This document shows positions 55,501-64,000 of a stretch of 64,000 nucleotides of DNA, one piece after another. Made by a program: the position numbers and the translations under genes. Numbering within the stretch: the stretch's first letter is position 1; each line of letters opens with the position of its first letter. The stretch comes from Symsagittifera roscoffensis (Eukaryota; Xenacoelomorpha; Acoela; Convolutidae), in the NCBI RefSeq assembly GCF_963678635.1, contig NC_087065.1, positions 60,228,754-60,292,753 on the forward strand. The letters are read 5' to 3'. A model generated the notes under the pieces. It was not told where the DNA came from and searched no databases. It was given only the letters and a program-made list of their open reading frames with translations.

Positions 55501-56839
55501 CCCATTAAAGGAATAAAGGGGTCATGGGACAGTGCGAGGTGTCCCAACTCTTGAGTGGCATGTCTTTGGACAGTATGGAAAAGTCTTGGGACAGTACAAG
55601 GAAGTCTTGGGACTGTACGGAGAAGTCTTGGGCTAGTACGAAGAGGTCTTGGGACAGTACGAAGAAGTCTTGGGACAGTACGGAAAAGTCTTGGGACAGT
55701 ACGAAGAAGTCTTGGGACAGTACGGATAAGTCTTGGGACAGTACGGAGAAGTCTTGGGACAGTACGGAAAAGTCTTGGGACAGTACGGAGAAGTCTTGGG
55801 ACAGTACGGAAAAGTCTTGGGACAGTACGAAAAAGTCTTGGGACAGTACGGAAAAGCCTTGGGACAGTACGGAAAAGTCTTGGGACAGTACGGAAAAGTC
55901 TTGGGACAGTACGAAGAAATCTTGGGACAGTACGGATAAGTCTTGGGACAGTACGAAGAAGTCTTGGGACAGTACGGATAAGTCTTGGGACAGCACGAAG
56001 AAGTCTTGGGACAGTACGAAGAAGTCTTGGGACAGTACGGATAAGTCTTGGGACAGTACGGAAAAGTCTTGGGACAGTACGAAAAAGTCTTGGGACAGTA
56101 CGGAAAAGCCTTGGGACAGTACGGAAAAGTCTTGGGACAGTACGAAAAAGTCTTGGGACAGTACGGAAAAGCCTTGGGACAGTACGGAAAAGTCTTGGGA
56201 CAGTACGGAAAAGTCTTGGGACAGTACGAAGAAATCTTGGGACAGTACGGATAAGTCTTGGGACAGTACGAAGAAGTCTTGGGACAGTACGGATAAGTCT
56301 TGGGACAGCACGAAGAAGTCTTGGGACAGTACGGAGAAGTCTTGGGACAGTACGGATAAGTCTTGGGACAGTACGGAGAAGTCTTGGGACAGTACGGAAA
56401 AGTCTTGGGACAGTACGGAGAAGTCTTGGGACAGTACGGAAAAGTCTTGGGACAGTACGAAAAAGTCTTGGGACAGTACGGAAAAGCCTTGGGACAGTAC
56501 GGAAAAGTCTTGGGACAGTACGAAAAAGTCTTGGGACAGTACGGAAAAGCCTTGGGACAGTACGGAAAAGTCTTGGGACAGTACGGAAAAGTCTTGGGAC
56601 AGTACGAAGAAATCTTGGGACAGTACGGATAAGTCTTGGGACAGTACGAAGAAGTCTTGGGACAGTACGGATAAGTCTTGGGACAGCACGAAGAAGTCTT
56701 GGGACAGTACGAAGAAGTCTTGGGACAGTACGGATAAGTCTTGGGACAGCACGAAGAAGTCTTGGGACAGTACGGAGAAGTCTTGGGACAGTACGGAAAA
56801 GTCTTGGGACAGTACGGAAAAGTCTTGGGACAGTACGAA
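52461..56839. repeat. Minisatellite cluster 3: four higher-order units
   Basis: Units begin at 52461, 53385, 54371 and 55336. The first three are about 924, 986 and 965 bases. The fourth has an array of about 1.27 kb (roughly 60 repeats), lacks the 41-base tail, and breaks off directly into the gag-like frame at AAGATGTAAG. Inside it a 315-base block (15 repeats) recurs at offsets 55733, 56048 and 56363. Open frames of up to 505 codons on either strand here are products of the repeat. Confidence 0.95.
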
Positions 56840-57305
56840 GATGTAAGAAAGCGCTGTGGAAAGACAAACAGTACCTCTTATAGAAATCGATCTTGAGACA
56901 GCAGATCAGAGTGATGATGAGGTGGAAAGAAAAACAACGGAATCAACACTAATGCCGAATGCGGAAGAACAGGAAAAGAAAACGATAGAGTTCTCGCCGA
57001 TTAACATTGCAGAAGATACAACAAGCAATACGCCGGAAACGATAAAAGATGATTCTCAAACGAAACGAAAGTCGTTCACAGAGAGGATTGCAATGATGGT
57101 CGGAATGAAACCAAGAGAGAAAGAGGAGGTAGCACCAACGACCAAGCAAGGCAAAACTTTTGGAACAGTTTCTGCAATAAAAACAGAGGCCAATCAAAAC
57201 GATGACCAGATCGAACTTGGAGTAACAGTTAACCATGAGGCAACATCTCACAATGGGGCATCAGCTAACCATGAAAAACAACTTCTCTTGAACTGGGCGA
57301 CTTGA
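56840..57305 (+). pseudogene. gag: Gag-like acidic segment, start lost (copy D)
   Basis: Same as 48226-48687, but preceded directly by minisatellite; leader, ATG and basic N-terminal segment are missing. TAA lies at the junction (AAGATGTAAG). Residues differ slightly (ETADQSDDEV). Confidence 0.5.
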
Positions 57306-57602
57306 TGGTGAAGTTGGAATAAATCGACAAAAAATTGGAGTGCAGTGAAGAGGATCGACAAATGCTAAAAAAAAAAGAGATACGATATAACAACAACGAG
57401 AACCTAGACAATTGCTTCAATCTGGCGAGGGCGACGGAAGAAAAGCTACAGCAGATGTCAGACAAGGTAGAGGCTACCGACAAAGAGAGAGAGAAAAAAT
57501 TCAAAAAAGACATGCAAGAAATGAAGCAACGGTACGATACTGTGAACTGTAAGTTATGGAGTCTGGAGACGAGAATAGACACAATGAGCAAAGACCAGGC
57601 TG
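57306..57602 (+). pseudogene. gag: Gag-like coiled-coil segment (copy D)
   Basis: Equivalent to 24201-24497. It shares the CAA-to-TAA change with copy C, but its A run has 10 bases, in frame relative to the 7 in copy B, so the helical frame is open from 57335 to the deletion junction near 57602. Confidence 0.55.
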
Positions 57603-60533
57603 AAGGAGGTCTTGTTGAGAACTTCGTTCACTGGACATGGAACACTGAATCAGACCCAAGCCACTGAGGAAGTCAGGATCAAGTCGAAATCTAGCTTCGC
57701 GAGGAGAGTGCATTTCACGGACGCAAGAGAAGAATACGAGCCGAGCCCAGATTGTTCGTCCGGGGACGAGACAATGTCCGGGGAGTCTGATACCTTCGAG
57801 CCCGTCAAGGACGAATTGTCTGAGGAGTCAGACACTTTTGAGCCCGTGCAGGACGACTCGTCCGGGGAGAGGTTGACGAGACCACCTAGGGGCAGAATTT
57901 TGTCCGGGGAGTCGGATTCAAAGCGACCAATGGACAGAGTTTTGTCCGGGGAGTCGAGAAACATCTCACACAACTTGGAATATGATGTTGGGGAATCAGT
58001 CGGCTCAAGTGTTGACTCGAGGCCCCAGTCCTGGGACAACATATCTGAAACAACTTCCAATTCCGATATGTCGGAGATTGCGATCCACTCCTTATTGGTA
58101 GACTGGAAGCAGCGCGGGCTGGACCGAGAAACACATCAGGATCCAGACAGGGACAGGTACACCTCAGATGAAGAGGGCACTGTGATAGATAATGCCGCAG
58201 ATGAGCTCGAGCTGATAGCAGTTTCGAAATGCCCAACCAGATTGCTGCCACATGGTACGGTCGTACGTACCAATCTGGAACCATCTGTGCAGGAAGCGAC
58301 GCCTTTGAAAAAGATATGGTGTGTCAATTTGATGGACGATGCTCATCATCCGGAAATCATGAGTGGGCAAATGAACGTGGTAAAGACGTATTTGAAAGCC
58401 AGGTACAGGCTGCCGGATCTTCTAAGGGCTCAACGAAATGATAGAATGACGAGCAGTTTGAAGAGATGGATCGAGAATGGAGCACCTGACAAGGGAGACT
58501 TGGAAGAAGACAGCTACAAGATCTTGAAGCAATTCTACCTGAAGAGAAAAGACTTGTTGTACCTGAACAAGGACGGAATTGTAGCCTGTAAACGTAAGGA
58601 GGAGGACAAGGTCTTTTACAAATATAATTCAATAGTGTTACCACAGTTGTACCAGACCGAATTGCTCTTTCGCTCACATGATCAGATGGGCCATCAAGGC
58701 GTGGACAAAGTGTACAACAGGATACACAAACGATTCGAATGGCCGGGATTGAAGAAGGCTTGTGAAAAGTGGATTGCCGCGTGCCTGTCATGTCAGCAGC
58801 CGAAGGATCCCAGGAAACTAAGGTTCCCCTTACAGTCAATAGAGTCGTCGGGTTTCAACGAAGTGGTGCAAATTGATCATCAGAAGATCTGTTTGACAGC
58901 AACGGGCTATAATCAGGTGCTGGTAAAGATGGACCATTTTACCTTTTGGCCGGACGTGATTTTCTTGACGGCGCCTAAATTGGACTGGGGACAGGCAATA
59001 GGCATGATGATAAGTGTGCGAAGGGTGGTCAGCATGGAGCCGCAGGTGATAATGGTTGCAGGCTCAAATGATCATCTGCAAAGCAGGGGCTTGTTGACAC
59101 GTCTGACGGATGGGTCGATCCCGAGCAACGAGGTCAATGGGGGGACGATAATGACACTGCTCTCGGCGATGGCTGAGGTAGAAACAGCAGCAAAACAACG
59201 TTTCACCCAAAATGTAGTGAAGGTGGTCTTTGTGTTGTCACCAGGGTACGCTGCATTGCCAGAACTCCTTCAGTTTGTGTACGCGATGGTCACAACGATA
59301 GCAGAGGGACGGTTCAACGTAACCACGGGAATAAGTCCGCACATGATGCTAACGGGTCACGAAAAAGCGCTTCCGTTGACGTTTTTCTACCCTGAATATG
59401 AGGGGCAGAGAACAGCACCGCAAACGTACGTGCGGGATGTTATTAGAAGACAGCAGGACCTCAATGACTTATGCAGGAGGAACACGCAACAGGTGCAAAT
59501 TAGACAAAAAAGGAGGTTTGATAAAAGGACAGTCGATGCGAAAGCCTACTCAGTTGGCGACTACGTCTGGGTGTTCCAGGAAGTGGTTCCACCAAAAAGA
59601 ACCAAGAAATTATTAAAGAAATGGCGTGGTCCATTTCAGATAACAGAGGTGCAACAAGGAGGTCGTTTTTATCGACTGAGCACTGGAAGAGCAGCTCATT
59701 ACGAAAATATCAAACCACACAATGCCTCGTCAGAGGACTGGTGCATCCCAGCGGACATGCAAGAGGGAGACTATTTGATAGTGGATCCTGCTTGTGAAGT
59801 GAATGAAAGGGGTACTCGCGACAAAAACGACGGGAATGAGGTGGTGGACGATTGCGACCTACCACTGGATCTGGAACTGACTGAGCGAGTAGAGGTGGAC
59901 GATGAAACTCTACCTTATGCCGAGGAAGACTGGGACTGCCCGGATCAAATCGAAATTGACGAAGGAATACAGCCTGAATTTCCTCTCACCATGGAAACAC
60001 GCCAGAGCAAGAGAGGAAAAAACAAGAAGAAATACAATCCGTACGGCGAGAATTTTGTTGTAGACAGGATAGTTGTAAGTGATGTCATGGACTCGCTAGT
60101 GGGACTGGACGAAGTGGCGGTGCTAGAAGAAATCGACTTGGTGAATGACATGGATCAGGATTGGATCGAAGATCGATCAGAACCGGAAGTGGAGTTCGAA
60201 CCAGAAGCGGAACAGACTCATGAGCAAGAACTAACGAACTTGCGAGTGCTCGAATGGCTCCATGATCTGCCGACAGATCCAAAAGAGACGATCCTGACGA
60301 TTCAGGACGTCGATAAAGATGGCATCAAATACGTCAGTCATAACAATACCGAGTCCAACTGGGTCACCCCAGATTGTCCTCTACGTGTTCCACAATCCAA
60401 TCTCGATCTCCTAGATTTTGGGCGATCGACGGGGAGTGGGGGTAGGACTCACCCACACCGAAAATCTGATAATAAAAAAATTGAAATCGGCAAGAGAAAC
60501 CGGAGAACTAGAGACAGAGGGCGAGAATGCTAA
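57603..60533 (+). CDS. Integrase chimera with core replaced by SGNH-like piece (copy D)
   Basis: Same architecture as copy C, with switches at about 58942 and 59321 and a 973-codon open frame from 57612. It keeps zinc region, first core Asp, SGNH-like insert with GSND, and integrase C-terminal domain; the second Asp and Glu are missing. It differs from C by few residues (for example DDAHHPEIM for DDAHAPEIM). Unlike C it runs to the original end of pol (RDRGREC, stop 60531-60533), overlapping the macrodomain ORF. Confidence 0.75.
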   Translation, partial: KEVLLRTSFTGHGTLNQTQATEEVRIKSKSSFARRVHFTDAREEYEPSPDCSSGDETMSGESDTFEPVKDELSEESDTFEPVQDDSSGERLTRPPRGRILSGESDSKRPMDRVLSGESRNISHNLEYDVGESVGSSVDSRPQSWDNISETTSNSDMSEIAIHSLLVDWKQRGLDRETHQDPDRDRYTSDEEGTVIDNAADELELIAVSKCPTRLLPHGTVVRTNLEPSVQEATPLKKIWCVNLMDDAHHPEIMSGQMNVVKTYLKARYRLPDLLRAQRNDRMTSSLKRWIENGAPDKGDLEEDSYKILKQFYLKRKDLLYLNKDGIVACKRKEEDKVFYKYNSIVLPQLYQTELLFRSHDQMGHQGVDKVYNRIHKRFEWPGLKKACEKWIAACLSCQQPKDPRKLRFPLQSIESSGFNEVVQIDHQKICLTATGYNQVLVKMDHFTFWPDVIFLTAPKLDWGQAIGMMISVRRVVSMEPQVIMVAGSNDHLQSRGLLTRLTDGSIPSNEVNGGTIMTLLSAMAEVETAAKQRFTQNVVKVVFVLSPGYAALPELLQFVYAMVTTIAEGRFNVTTGISPHMMLTGHEKALPLTFFYPEYEGQRTAPQTYVRDVIRRQQDLNDLCRRNTQQVQIRQKRRFDKRTVDAKAYSVGDYVWVFQEVVPPKRTKKLLKKWRGPFQITEVQQGGRFYRLSTGRAAHYENIKPHNASSEDWCIPADMQEGDYLIVDPACEVNERGTRDKNDGNEVVDDCDLPLDLELTERVEVDDETLPYAEEDWDCPDQIEIDEGIQPEFPLTMETRQSKRGKNKKKYNPYGENFVVDRIVVSDVMDSLVGLDEVAVLEEIDLVNDMDQDWIEDRSEPEVEFEPEAEQTHEQELTNLRVLEWLHDLPTDPKETILTIQDVDKDGIKYVSHNNTESNWVTPDCPLRVPQSNLDLLDFGRSTGSGGRTHPHRKSDNKKIEIGKRNRRTRDRGREC

Positions 60534-61044
60534 AAAACCACCTTTTGGACAAATTTTTGTATCGTATTTCGACCTACCGAACCATTATTCAAACAATATT
60601 GTCATAACGGACAGCGATTTCATACTCACGGAACACACGTGCGCTATAGCGATAACCGCGGACGTAAGCTTCAAAACAGCACTAGCGGCTGATTTCAAAA
60701 GAGAGTATAAGAACATCGAATTTTTATGGAAACAGAGGCCTGGTGTAGGAGGGATGATAGCGCTGCCCCCTGTTGCATCACAGATACCAGGGAAGTATTT
60801 GTGTTTCCTGGTTACCAAGGCCACTCATAGGCAACACGTAGATCAAGAGAGCTTGGTTTTGGCCTTGACTCGACTCAAGGATTTTTTGGTTGAAAGAGGA
60901 GTGACCTCTCTCTCGTTACCAGTATATGATCCTAATAGGGGAAAGCTACATCCGAGAGAGTTGTACGCACTTGTACATGTGGTATTTTCAGAAACTGACA
61001 TAGAGGTTTACTTACATAAAAAATACTATCTGAGCATATGCTAG
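60418..61044 (+). CDS. TARG1-like macrodomain ORF (copy D)
   Basis: Second copy of the ORF at 5740-6366 with the same length and the same +1 overlap with pol. By hand I count about 11 base differences, about 7 of them changing a residue (for example E to V, R to H, P to Q, N to T), so there is no obvious sign of strong constraint since the copies split. All macrodomain blocks are kept, including the Lys in FLVTKATHR and the altered YDPNRGKL loop. No ATG precedes the domain. Confidence 0.68.
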   Translation: MGDRRGVGVGLTHTENLIIKKLKSARETGELETEGENAKKPPFGQIFVSYFDLPNHYSNNIVITDSDFILTEHTCAIAITADVSFKTALAADFKREYKNIEFLWKQRPGVGGMIALPPVASQIPGKYLCFLVTKATHRQHVDQESLVLALTRLKDFLVERGVTSLSLPVYDPNRGKLHPRELYALVHVVFSETDIEVYLHKKYYLSIC

Positions 61045-61519
61045 GAATTGCGTTTGGCGATAAGTGGTTTTAATTAAGTTCACTTGATAAGAGTTTGTGT
61101 CAAGTTTTAGATTGTGATTAAGTTTTAGGTACAATAATGGGGATTATGTTTTTATGTGATAATATAGATGTGTGATGTTTATGTGTTTATGTGTTATGTT
61201 ATTGTTATGATATGTTTTATGTTTCATGTCATAAAAGACCTAGAGTACTCCAGGTCGTCAAGGTGACAGCGCTCATTGTGCTACCCTGACGAGGATACAG
61301 GTGGACGATCCACCTTGGTGCTAAATTTTTAAATCAGGATTGAGAAGAGAATTTCAATGAGGAGTTTTAAAGAGTTGAATGATGTTTTATCCAAAAATGA
61401 TGGTTTTAAGTCGCGACTTGTTTTTTAGATCTTGATTGATCAGAAACTGTTTATTGAATTCATTGAATCAAACGAGACAGGAAGAAACTACACGACAACA
61501 AGAATCAACGCGAAAAGAA
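61045..61519 (+). other. Spacer with hairpins, and start region of SGNH gene (copy D)
   Basis: Same AT-rich spacer as 6367-6757, with the hairpins at 61237-61256, 61256-61291 and 61300-61314; in the last, GGTGGA pairs fully with TCCACC. From 61436 the frame of the next ORF is open, but the first ATG is at 61520. Confidence 0.5.
61237..61314 (+). promoter_or_regulatory. Three consecutive predicted hairpins (copy D)
   Basis: Counterpart of 6559-6636. All three stems are intact; the third is perfect here (six pairs, CGA loop). The position, about 205 bases before an ATG-started ORF, would suit a translation or transcription signal for the downstream gene, but that is inference. Confidence 0.45.
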
Positions 61520-61948
61520 ATGAGTGACACGAACGAACTTATGGAATTCCTCTCAGCGAGTCTAGGAGCGACTCTAGACGAGATCTATCAGCGGCTGATC
61601 GATTGTGATTTTACACAAGAAGACCCGGGGCTAACGATGTTTGTGGTCGCGCTCCTCAATGCATTAGGACGAGAGGGTCGAGGGAATCGCCCTACAGAAG
61701 TCGTGTTGAAGTTGGCCTTCGGTGAGTCCGGGACCGCCGAGAGAGGTCGAAACCGACTGATGAGATGGCGGCGTGGAGAAATGTCTGGCCACGACCTGGC
61801 TCGTGAGCCAGGACTAGGTAAACAGAGGGACCACCGGCTAGGTGAGATGCCCTTACCGGTCCAACCTGCGCAGCCGCTCATCGGAGCGAAGAGACAACGT
61901 GATGGACCAGGCCCGTCACATTCGGTCGACTCTCCAACAGCTAAATAG
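61520..61948 (+). CDS. Unrecognised ORF of 142 codons before the SGNH gene (copy D)
   Basis: Starts with ATG at 61520 (SDTNELMEFLSASLGATL) and is helical at first, then Arg-, Gly- and Pro-rich. It ends at TAG 61946-61948. The coiled-coil frame of the SGNH protein opens directly there in another frame, so this may be its N-terminal part separated by an indel, or a separate small protein. Its place after an RNA-structured spacer recalls a second cistron. Copy A has deleted it. No domain recognised. Confidence 0.5.
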   Translation: MSDTNELMEFLSASLGATLDEIYQRLIDCDFTQEDPGLTMFVVALLNALGREGRGNRPTEVVLKLAFGESGTAERGRNRLMRWRRGEMSGHDLAREPGLGKQRDHRLGEMPLPVQPAQPLIGAKRQRDGPGPSHSVDSPTAK

Positions 61949-63078
61949 AAATCCAGACGTCGGAGACGATTGAGACGTTGGAGAAGAAAGAGAGAGATCA
62001 GAGCGAGCTGTGTGCCAAACTCCAGGAGTATAGCGCGATAGCTCGAGAAAGAGACGAATGGAAGAAGAAATATGAAGATCTGCAGGTGGCCTACAAGGAG
62101 GATGAAATAAAGCACCTGAAGGAGCTGTATAGGACAAAGGTGAGCCAAGCGTCACAGGAAGTTCTGGCGACAATGAAATCCTCGGAGGGATCCAGCGACA
62201 CACGCCCCAAGACAAGAGTACAGGAGCTGTGTACATCGAGAGGGCCCGAGGCTCCTCAGCAGACACAACAGTCTGCTCCCAGTCAGAGGAACACGATACC
62301 AGACCCTTCTGACACCTATCTCGCTCCTCATTTCCAAGAATCATTCAATCAAGGGGCCAGAGCAACAATGGATGAGATCAACAGAACCACTGGGCGGACA
62401 TTGGGTAGGATCGTTTCTTCCCAACGTCGTGATCATTCATCCAATAGCTCGGAGCGAGCACCTCGCACGGTAGCGTCCTCGGGGACTGCGCATGGCGGAA
62501 CCTTTCAAAAGTCCCGCGTGGTAGACATTAGGAAGAATTCGATGGCACGTCACCAGTTCACGCAAGTGGCCGCGGAGCATCCTCGAGCCTGCCTGAATGA
62601 CATGAGCTGGAACCCCGCTACGAGCGACCAGGTAATTCCCCCAGGGAGTCGCCACTTGATCATAGGAGACAGTTTGGTGAGGGATCTGAATGAGATCTTC
62701 GTCTATGGTCAGACTACCACTCTGTCCTATGGAGAAGCCTCAGTGGCTCAGGTCATCAAGATGATGGAATTCCAGAGCGAAGATCACCTGGATACGCTGG
62801 TAATAATGCTGGGAATCAACGACGTCTCGAGAGCCCCAGTGACTCCGGAGAGCAAGTGGGAGCCTCTATTGGTATGCCTCCTGAATGAACTAAAGGAGAA
62901 GTACAGGCCCAGGCTTGTGGTGCTGTGCACGATACCACAAAACCCGCTGGTGGGCACCACAGTGGCAGATTTCATGAATGGCAACGTGACACGATGGAAA
63001 AATGATCCGCAGTCTGGTGAGAAACAACCCTGGCGAGCTTCGACTTCTGGATCTCGAAAACATGCTGCGCATTATTGA
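61945..63078 (+). CDS. Coiled coil plus SGNH/GDSL-like domain (copy D)
   Basis: Most complete N-terminal part of the SGNH protein. It is open from 61945 with a coiled coil (KKERDQSELCAKLQEY to KHLKELYRTK), a Ser/Arg/Gln-rich linker, then the SGNH fold: block I HLIIGDSLVRDL (GDSL at 62665-62676), block III MLGINDV (GIND at 62812-62823), and strand RPRLVVLCTIPQNPLV. The frame turns wrong near 63000 at an A run (GGAAAAATG), where copy A has the same break, so codons after that to 63078 are not real. Block V is in the next frame. No ATG start is seen in this frame. Confidence 0.7.
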   Translation: MEIQTSETIETLEKKERDQSELCAKLQEYSAIARERDEWKKKYEDLQVAYKEDEIKHLKELYRTKVSQASQEVLATMKSSEGSSDTRPKTRVQELCTSRGPEAPQQTQQSAPSQRNTIPDPSDTYLAPHFQESFNQGARATMDEINRTTGRTLGRIVSSQRRDHSSNSSERAPRTVASSGTAHGGTFQKSRVVDIRKNSMARHQFTQVAAEHPRACLNDMSWNPATSDQVIPPGSRHLIIGDSLVRDLNEIFVYGQTTTLSYGEASVAQVIKMMEFQSEDHLDTLVIMLGINDVSRAPVTPESKWEPLLVCLLNELKEKYRPRLVVLCTIPQNPLVGTTVADFMNGNVTRWKNDPQSGEKQPWRASTSGSRKHAAHY

Positions 63079-63697
63079 TCACATCGCGCTTACCAGAGAT
63101 GGAATAAATTTCAACACCCAACGAGGGAGACACTGGGTCAATGATGTATTTCAGACGCAGTTGAGGGAAGTGGAGCAGGAGTCGAGGGCGACCAGTTATC
63201 TGGCTCGGACCAGCTCGACCGGAGGAAGTAGAATAGGGGCAAGCGTGCCCGAATCCCTCGTCAACCGCCTAGGGCCCTTGGCAATGGAGACGGCTGCAGC
63301 TACACCCATCGCTCCGAGCTCAAACGTAAGAGAGAGGCTAGGGACTGCTCCTCCTCCCAGAACACAACCGCTTGAAAGCCGACTCGGGAGATCAGTGGAC
63401 CAGAACAGGAATAACTCCCAGACCGTGTCTAGGAGGAACGATCCGCCCGCCACGGCAAACCCTGCTTCAGCAGCAGGACCGTCTACGAGCGCCGTGCCTG
63501 CGGAGGGAGTTCAACCAGGCCGCGTGCTGCTTTGGATACGATCAGACCCTAGTCATTGGGGACAGTATAAGACGGACATGTCAACGAAGTTGAACATGAA
63601 TACCTTGACGTGTCGGGAGGACGCAATGAAAATGATTGCGGAGAAAGTCCCACAGTGTCGCGACTATATCGGATACCGGGCGTGGATTGGCTGCTAG
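63002..63697 (+). pseudogene. SGNH C-terminal half and Pro/Ser-rich linker (copy D)
   Basis: Continues the domain: LRIIDHIALTRDGINFN with the block V Asp at 63098-63100 and Asn (63107-63109) in place of the expected His, as in copy A. The low-complexity linker follows. An indel near 63640 relative to copy A changes the frame, and this reading stops at 63697. Confidence 0.65.
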
Positions 63698-63941
63698 CAG
63701 AGCAGGAGCAGTTCAGCTCCACGACGACGCTCCGGCACGCAGACTTGATGGGTTGCCTCAGGACAATACCTTTGGACCTTCGAATACCCGTACTCTTACG
63801 GACGTCCGACAGAGAGCCCGGGAACTGACGCCACCTGCTCGCAAGGGCAAGTTTCAGGCAGATAACAAGCCTAATAACAAGCATCACAAGATGTACAGGC
63901 AGTTTGCTAAACCACCCGGTCAGACGCCTGGCGAATATTAG
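63636..63941 (+). pseudogene. End of SGNH polyprotein linker in shifted frames (copy D)
   Basis: Equivalent to 8350-8656. Its last part (TDVRQRARELTPPARKGKF) matches the copy A frame; an intermediate piece lies in yet another frame (around 63660-63750). It ends at the same TAG as copy A, after EY, at 63939-63941. Confidence 0.5.
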
Positions 63942-64000
63942 AGGGACTACCCCCGAACGACCACGGTAGATGGAGATGACAAGAGATATGGGAAACTGAA
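63942..64000 (+). other. Start of second SGNH-like segment, cut by window edge (copy D)
   Basis: Matches 8657-8715 of copy A; the frame continues past the TAG as in copy A. The window ends here. Confidence 0.6.

Noticed and set aside
55350-56867. Open frames of up to 505 codons on both strands inside the minisatellites, looking like repetitive proteins
   Set aside because: The 21-base unit is free of stops in all six frames, so long ORFs arise automatically; frames on opposite strands are equally long, and the flanks show no start context or domain.

Overview
The window is eukaryotic repeat DNA, almost certainly from an invertebrate animal; the style of the Ty3/Gypsy pol (no chromodomain, metazoan-type RT and integrase) would fit a nematode, but the sequence alone does not fix the species. 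No single-copy host gene, rRNA or tRNA gene was recognised. Nearly everything is a head-to-tail series of damaged copies (called A to D here) of one very large LTR-retrotransposon-like element, separated by LTR/leader blocks that carry a 21-bp minisatellite.

Layout. Copy A (1-18018, cut by the left edge) has a broken but recognisable protease, reverse transcriptase, RNase H and integrase (1-5855). After these come a TARG1-like macrodomain ORF (5740-6366), a spacer with three predicted hairpins, an SGNH/GDSL-hydrolase-like gene (6758-8656), a long series of unrecognised acidic ORFs (8657-13629), non-coding DNA, and a 1.7-kb foldback element (15366-17071). LTR block 1 with minisatellite cluster 1 follows (18019-23468). 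Copy B (23577-41697) has a gag-like coiled-coil region joined directly to the integrase N-terminal part, which is joined in frame to the second SGNH-like domain. It then carries the fullest version of the unrecognised ORF series, 6.47 kb of which is tandemly duplicated (27179-33643 and 33644-40110). A U3-less LTR block with minisatellite cluster 2 follows (41698-48027). Copy C (about 48110-51952) is gag-like plus an integrase whose catalytic core is replaced by a piece of the second SGNH-like domain. LTR block 3 with minisatellite cluster 3 (51986-56839) leads into copy D (56840 to the right edge), which repeats the copy C chimera but continues into the macrodomain, the hairpin spacer and the SGNH gene.

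Inferred logic. An intact element would probably run LTR - primer-binding site - minisatellite leader - gag - PR-RT-RH-INT - macrodomain - SGNH polyprotein - unknown ORFs - polypurine tract - LTR. No copy here is intact. Copies B, C and D share two deletion junctions, and C and D share a third, so the copies descend from each other through recombination. Several frame breaks are identical in independent blocks, which points to amplification of already defective DNA. The points most worth following are the macrodomain plus SGNH cargo behind a Gypsy pol, the in-frame replacement of the integrase core, and the 21-bp minisatellite that is open in all six frames and sits beside a PBS-like site repeated 15 times.
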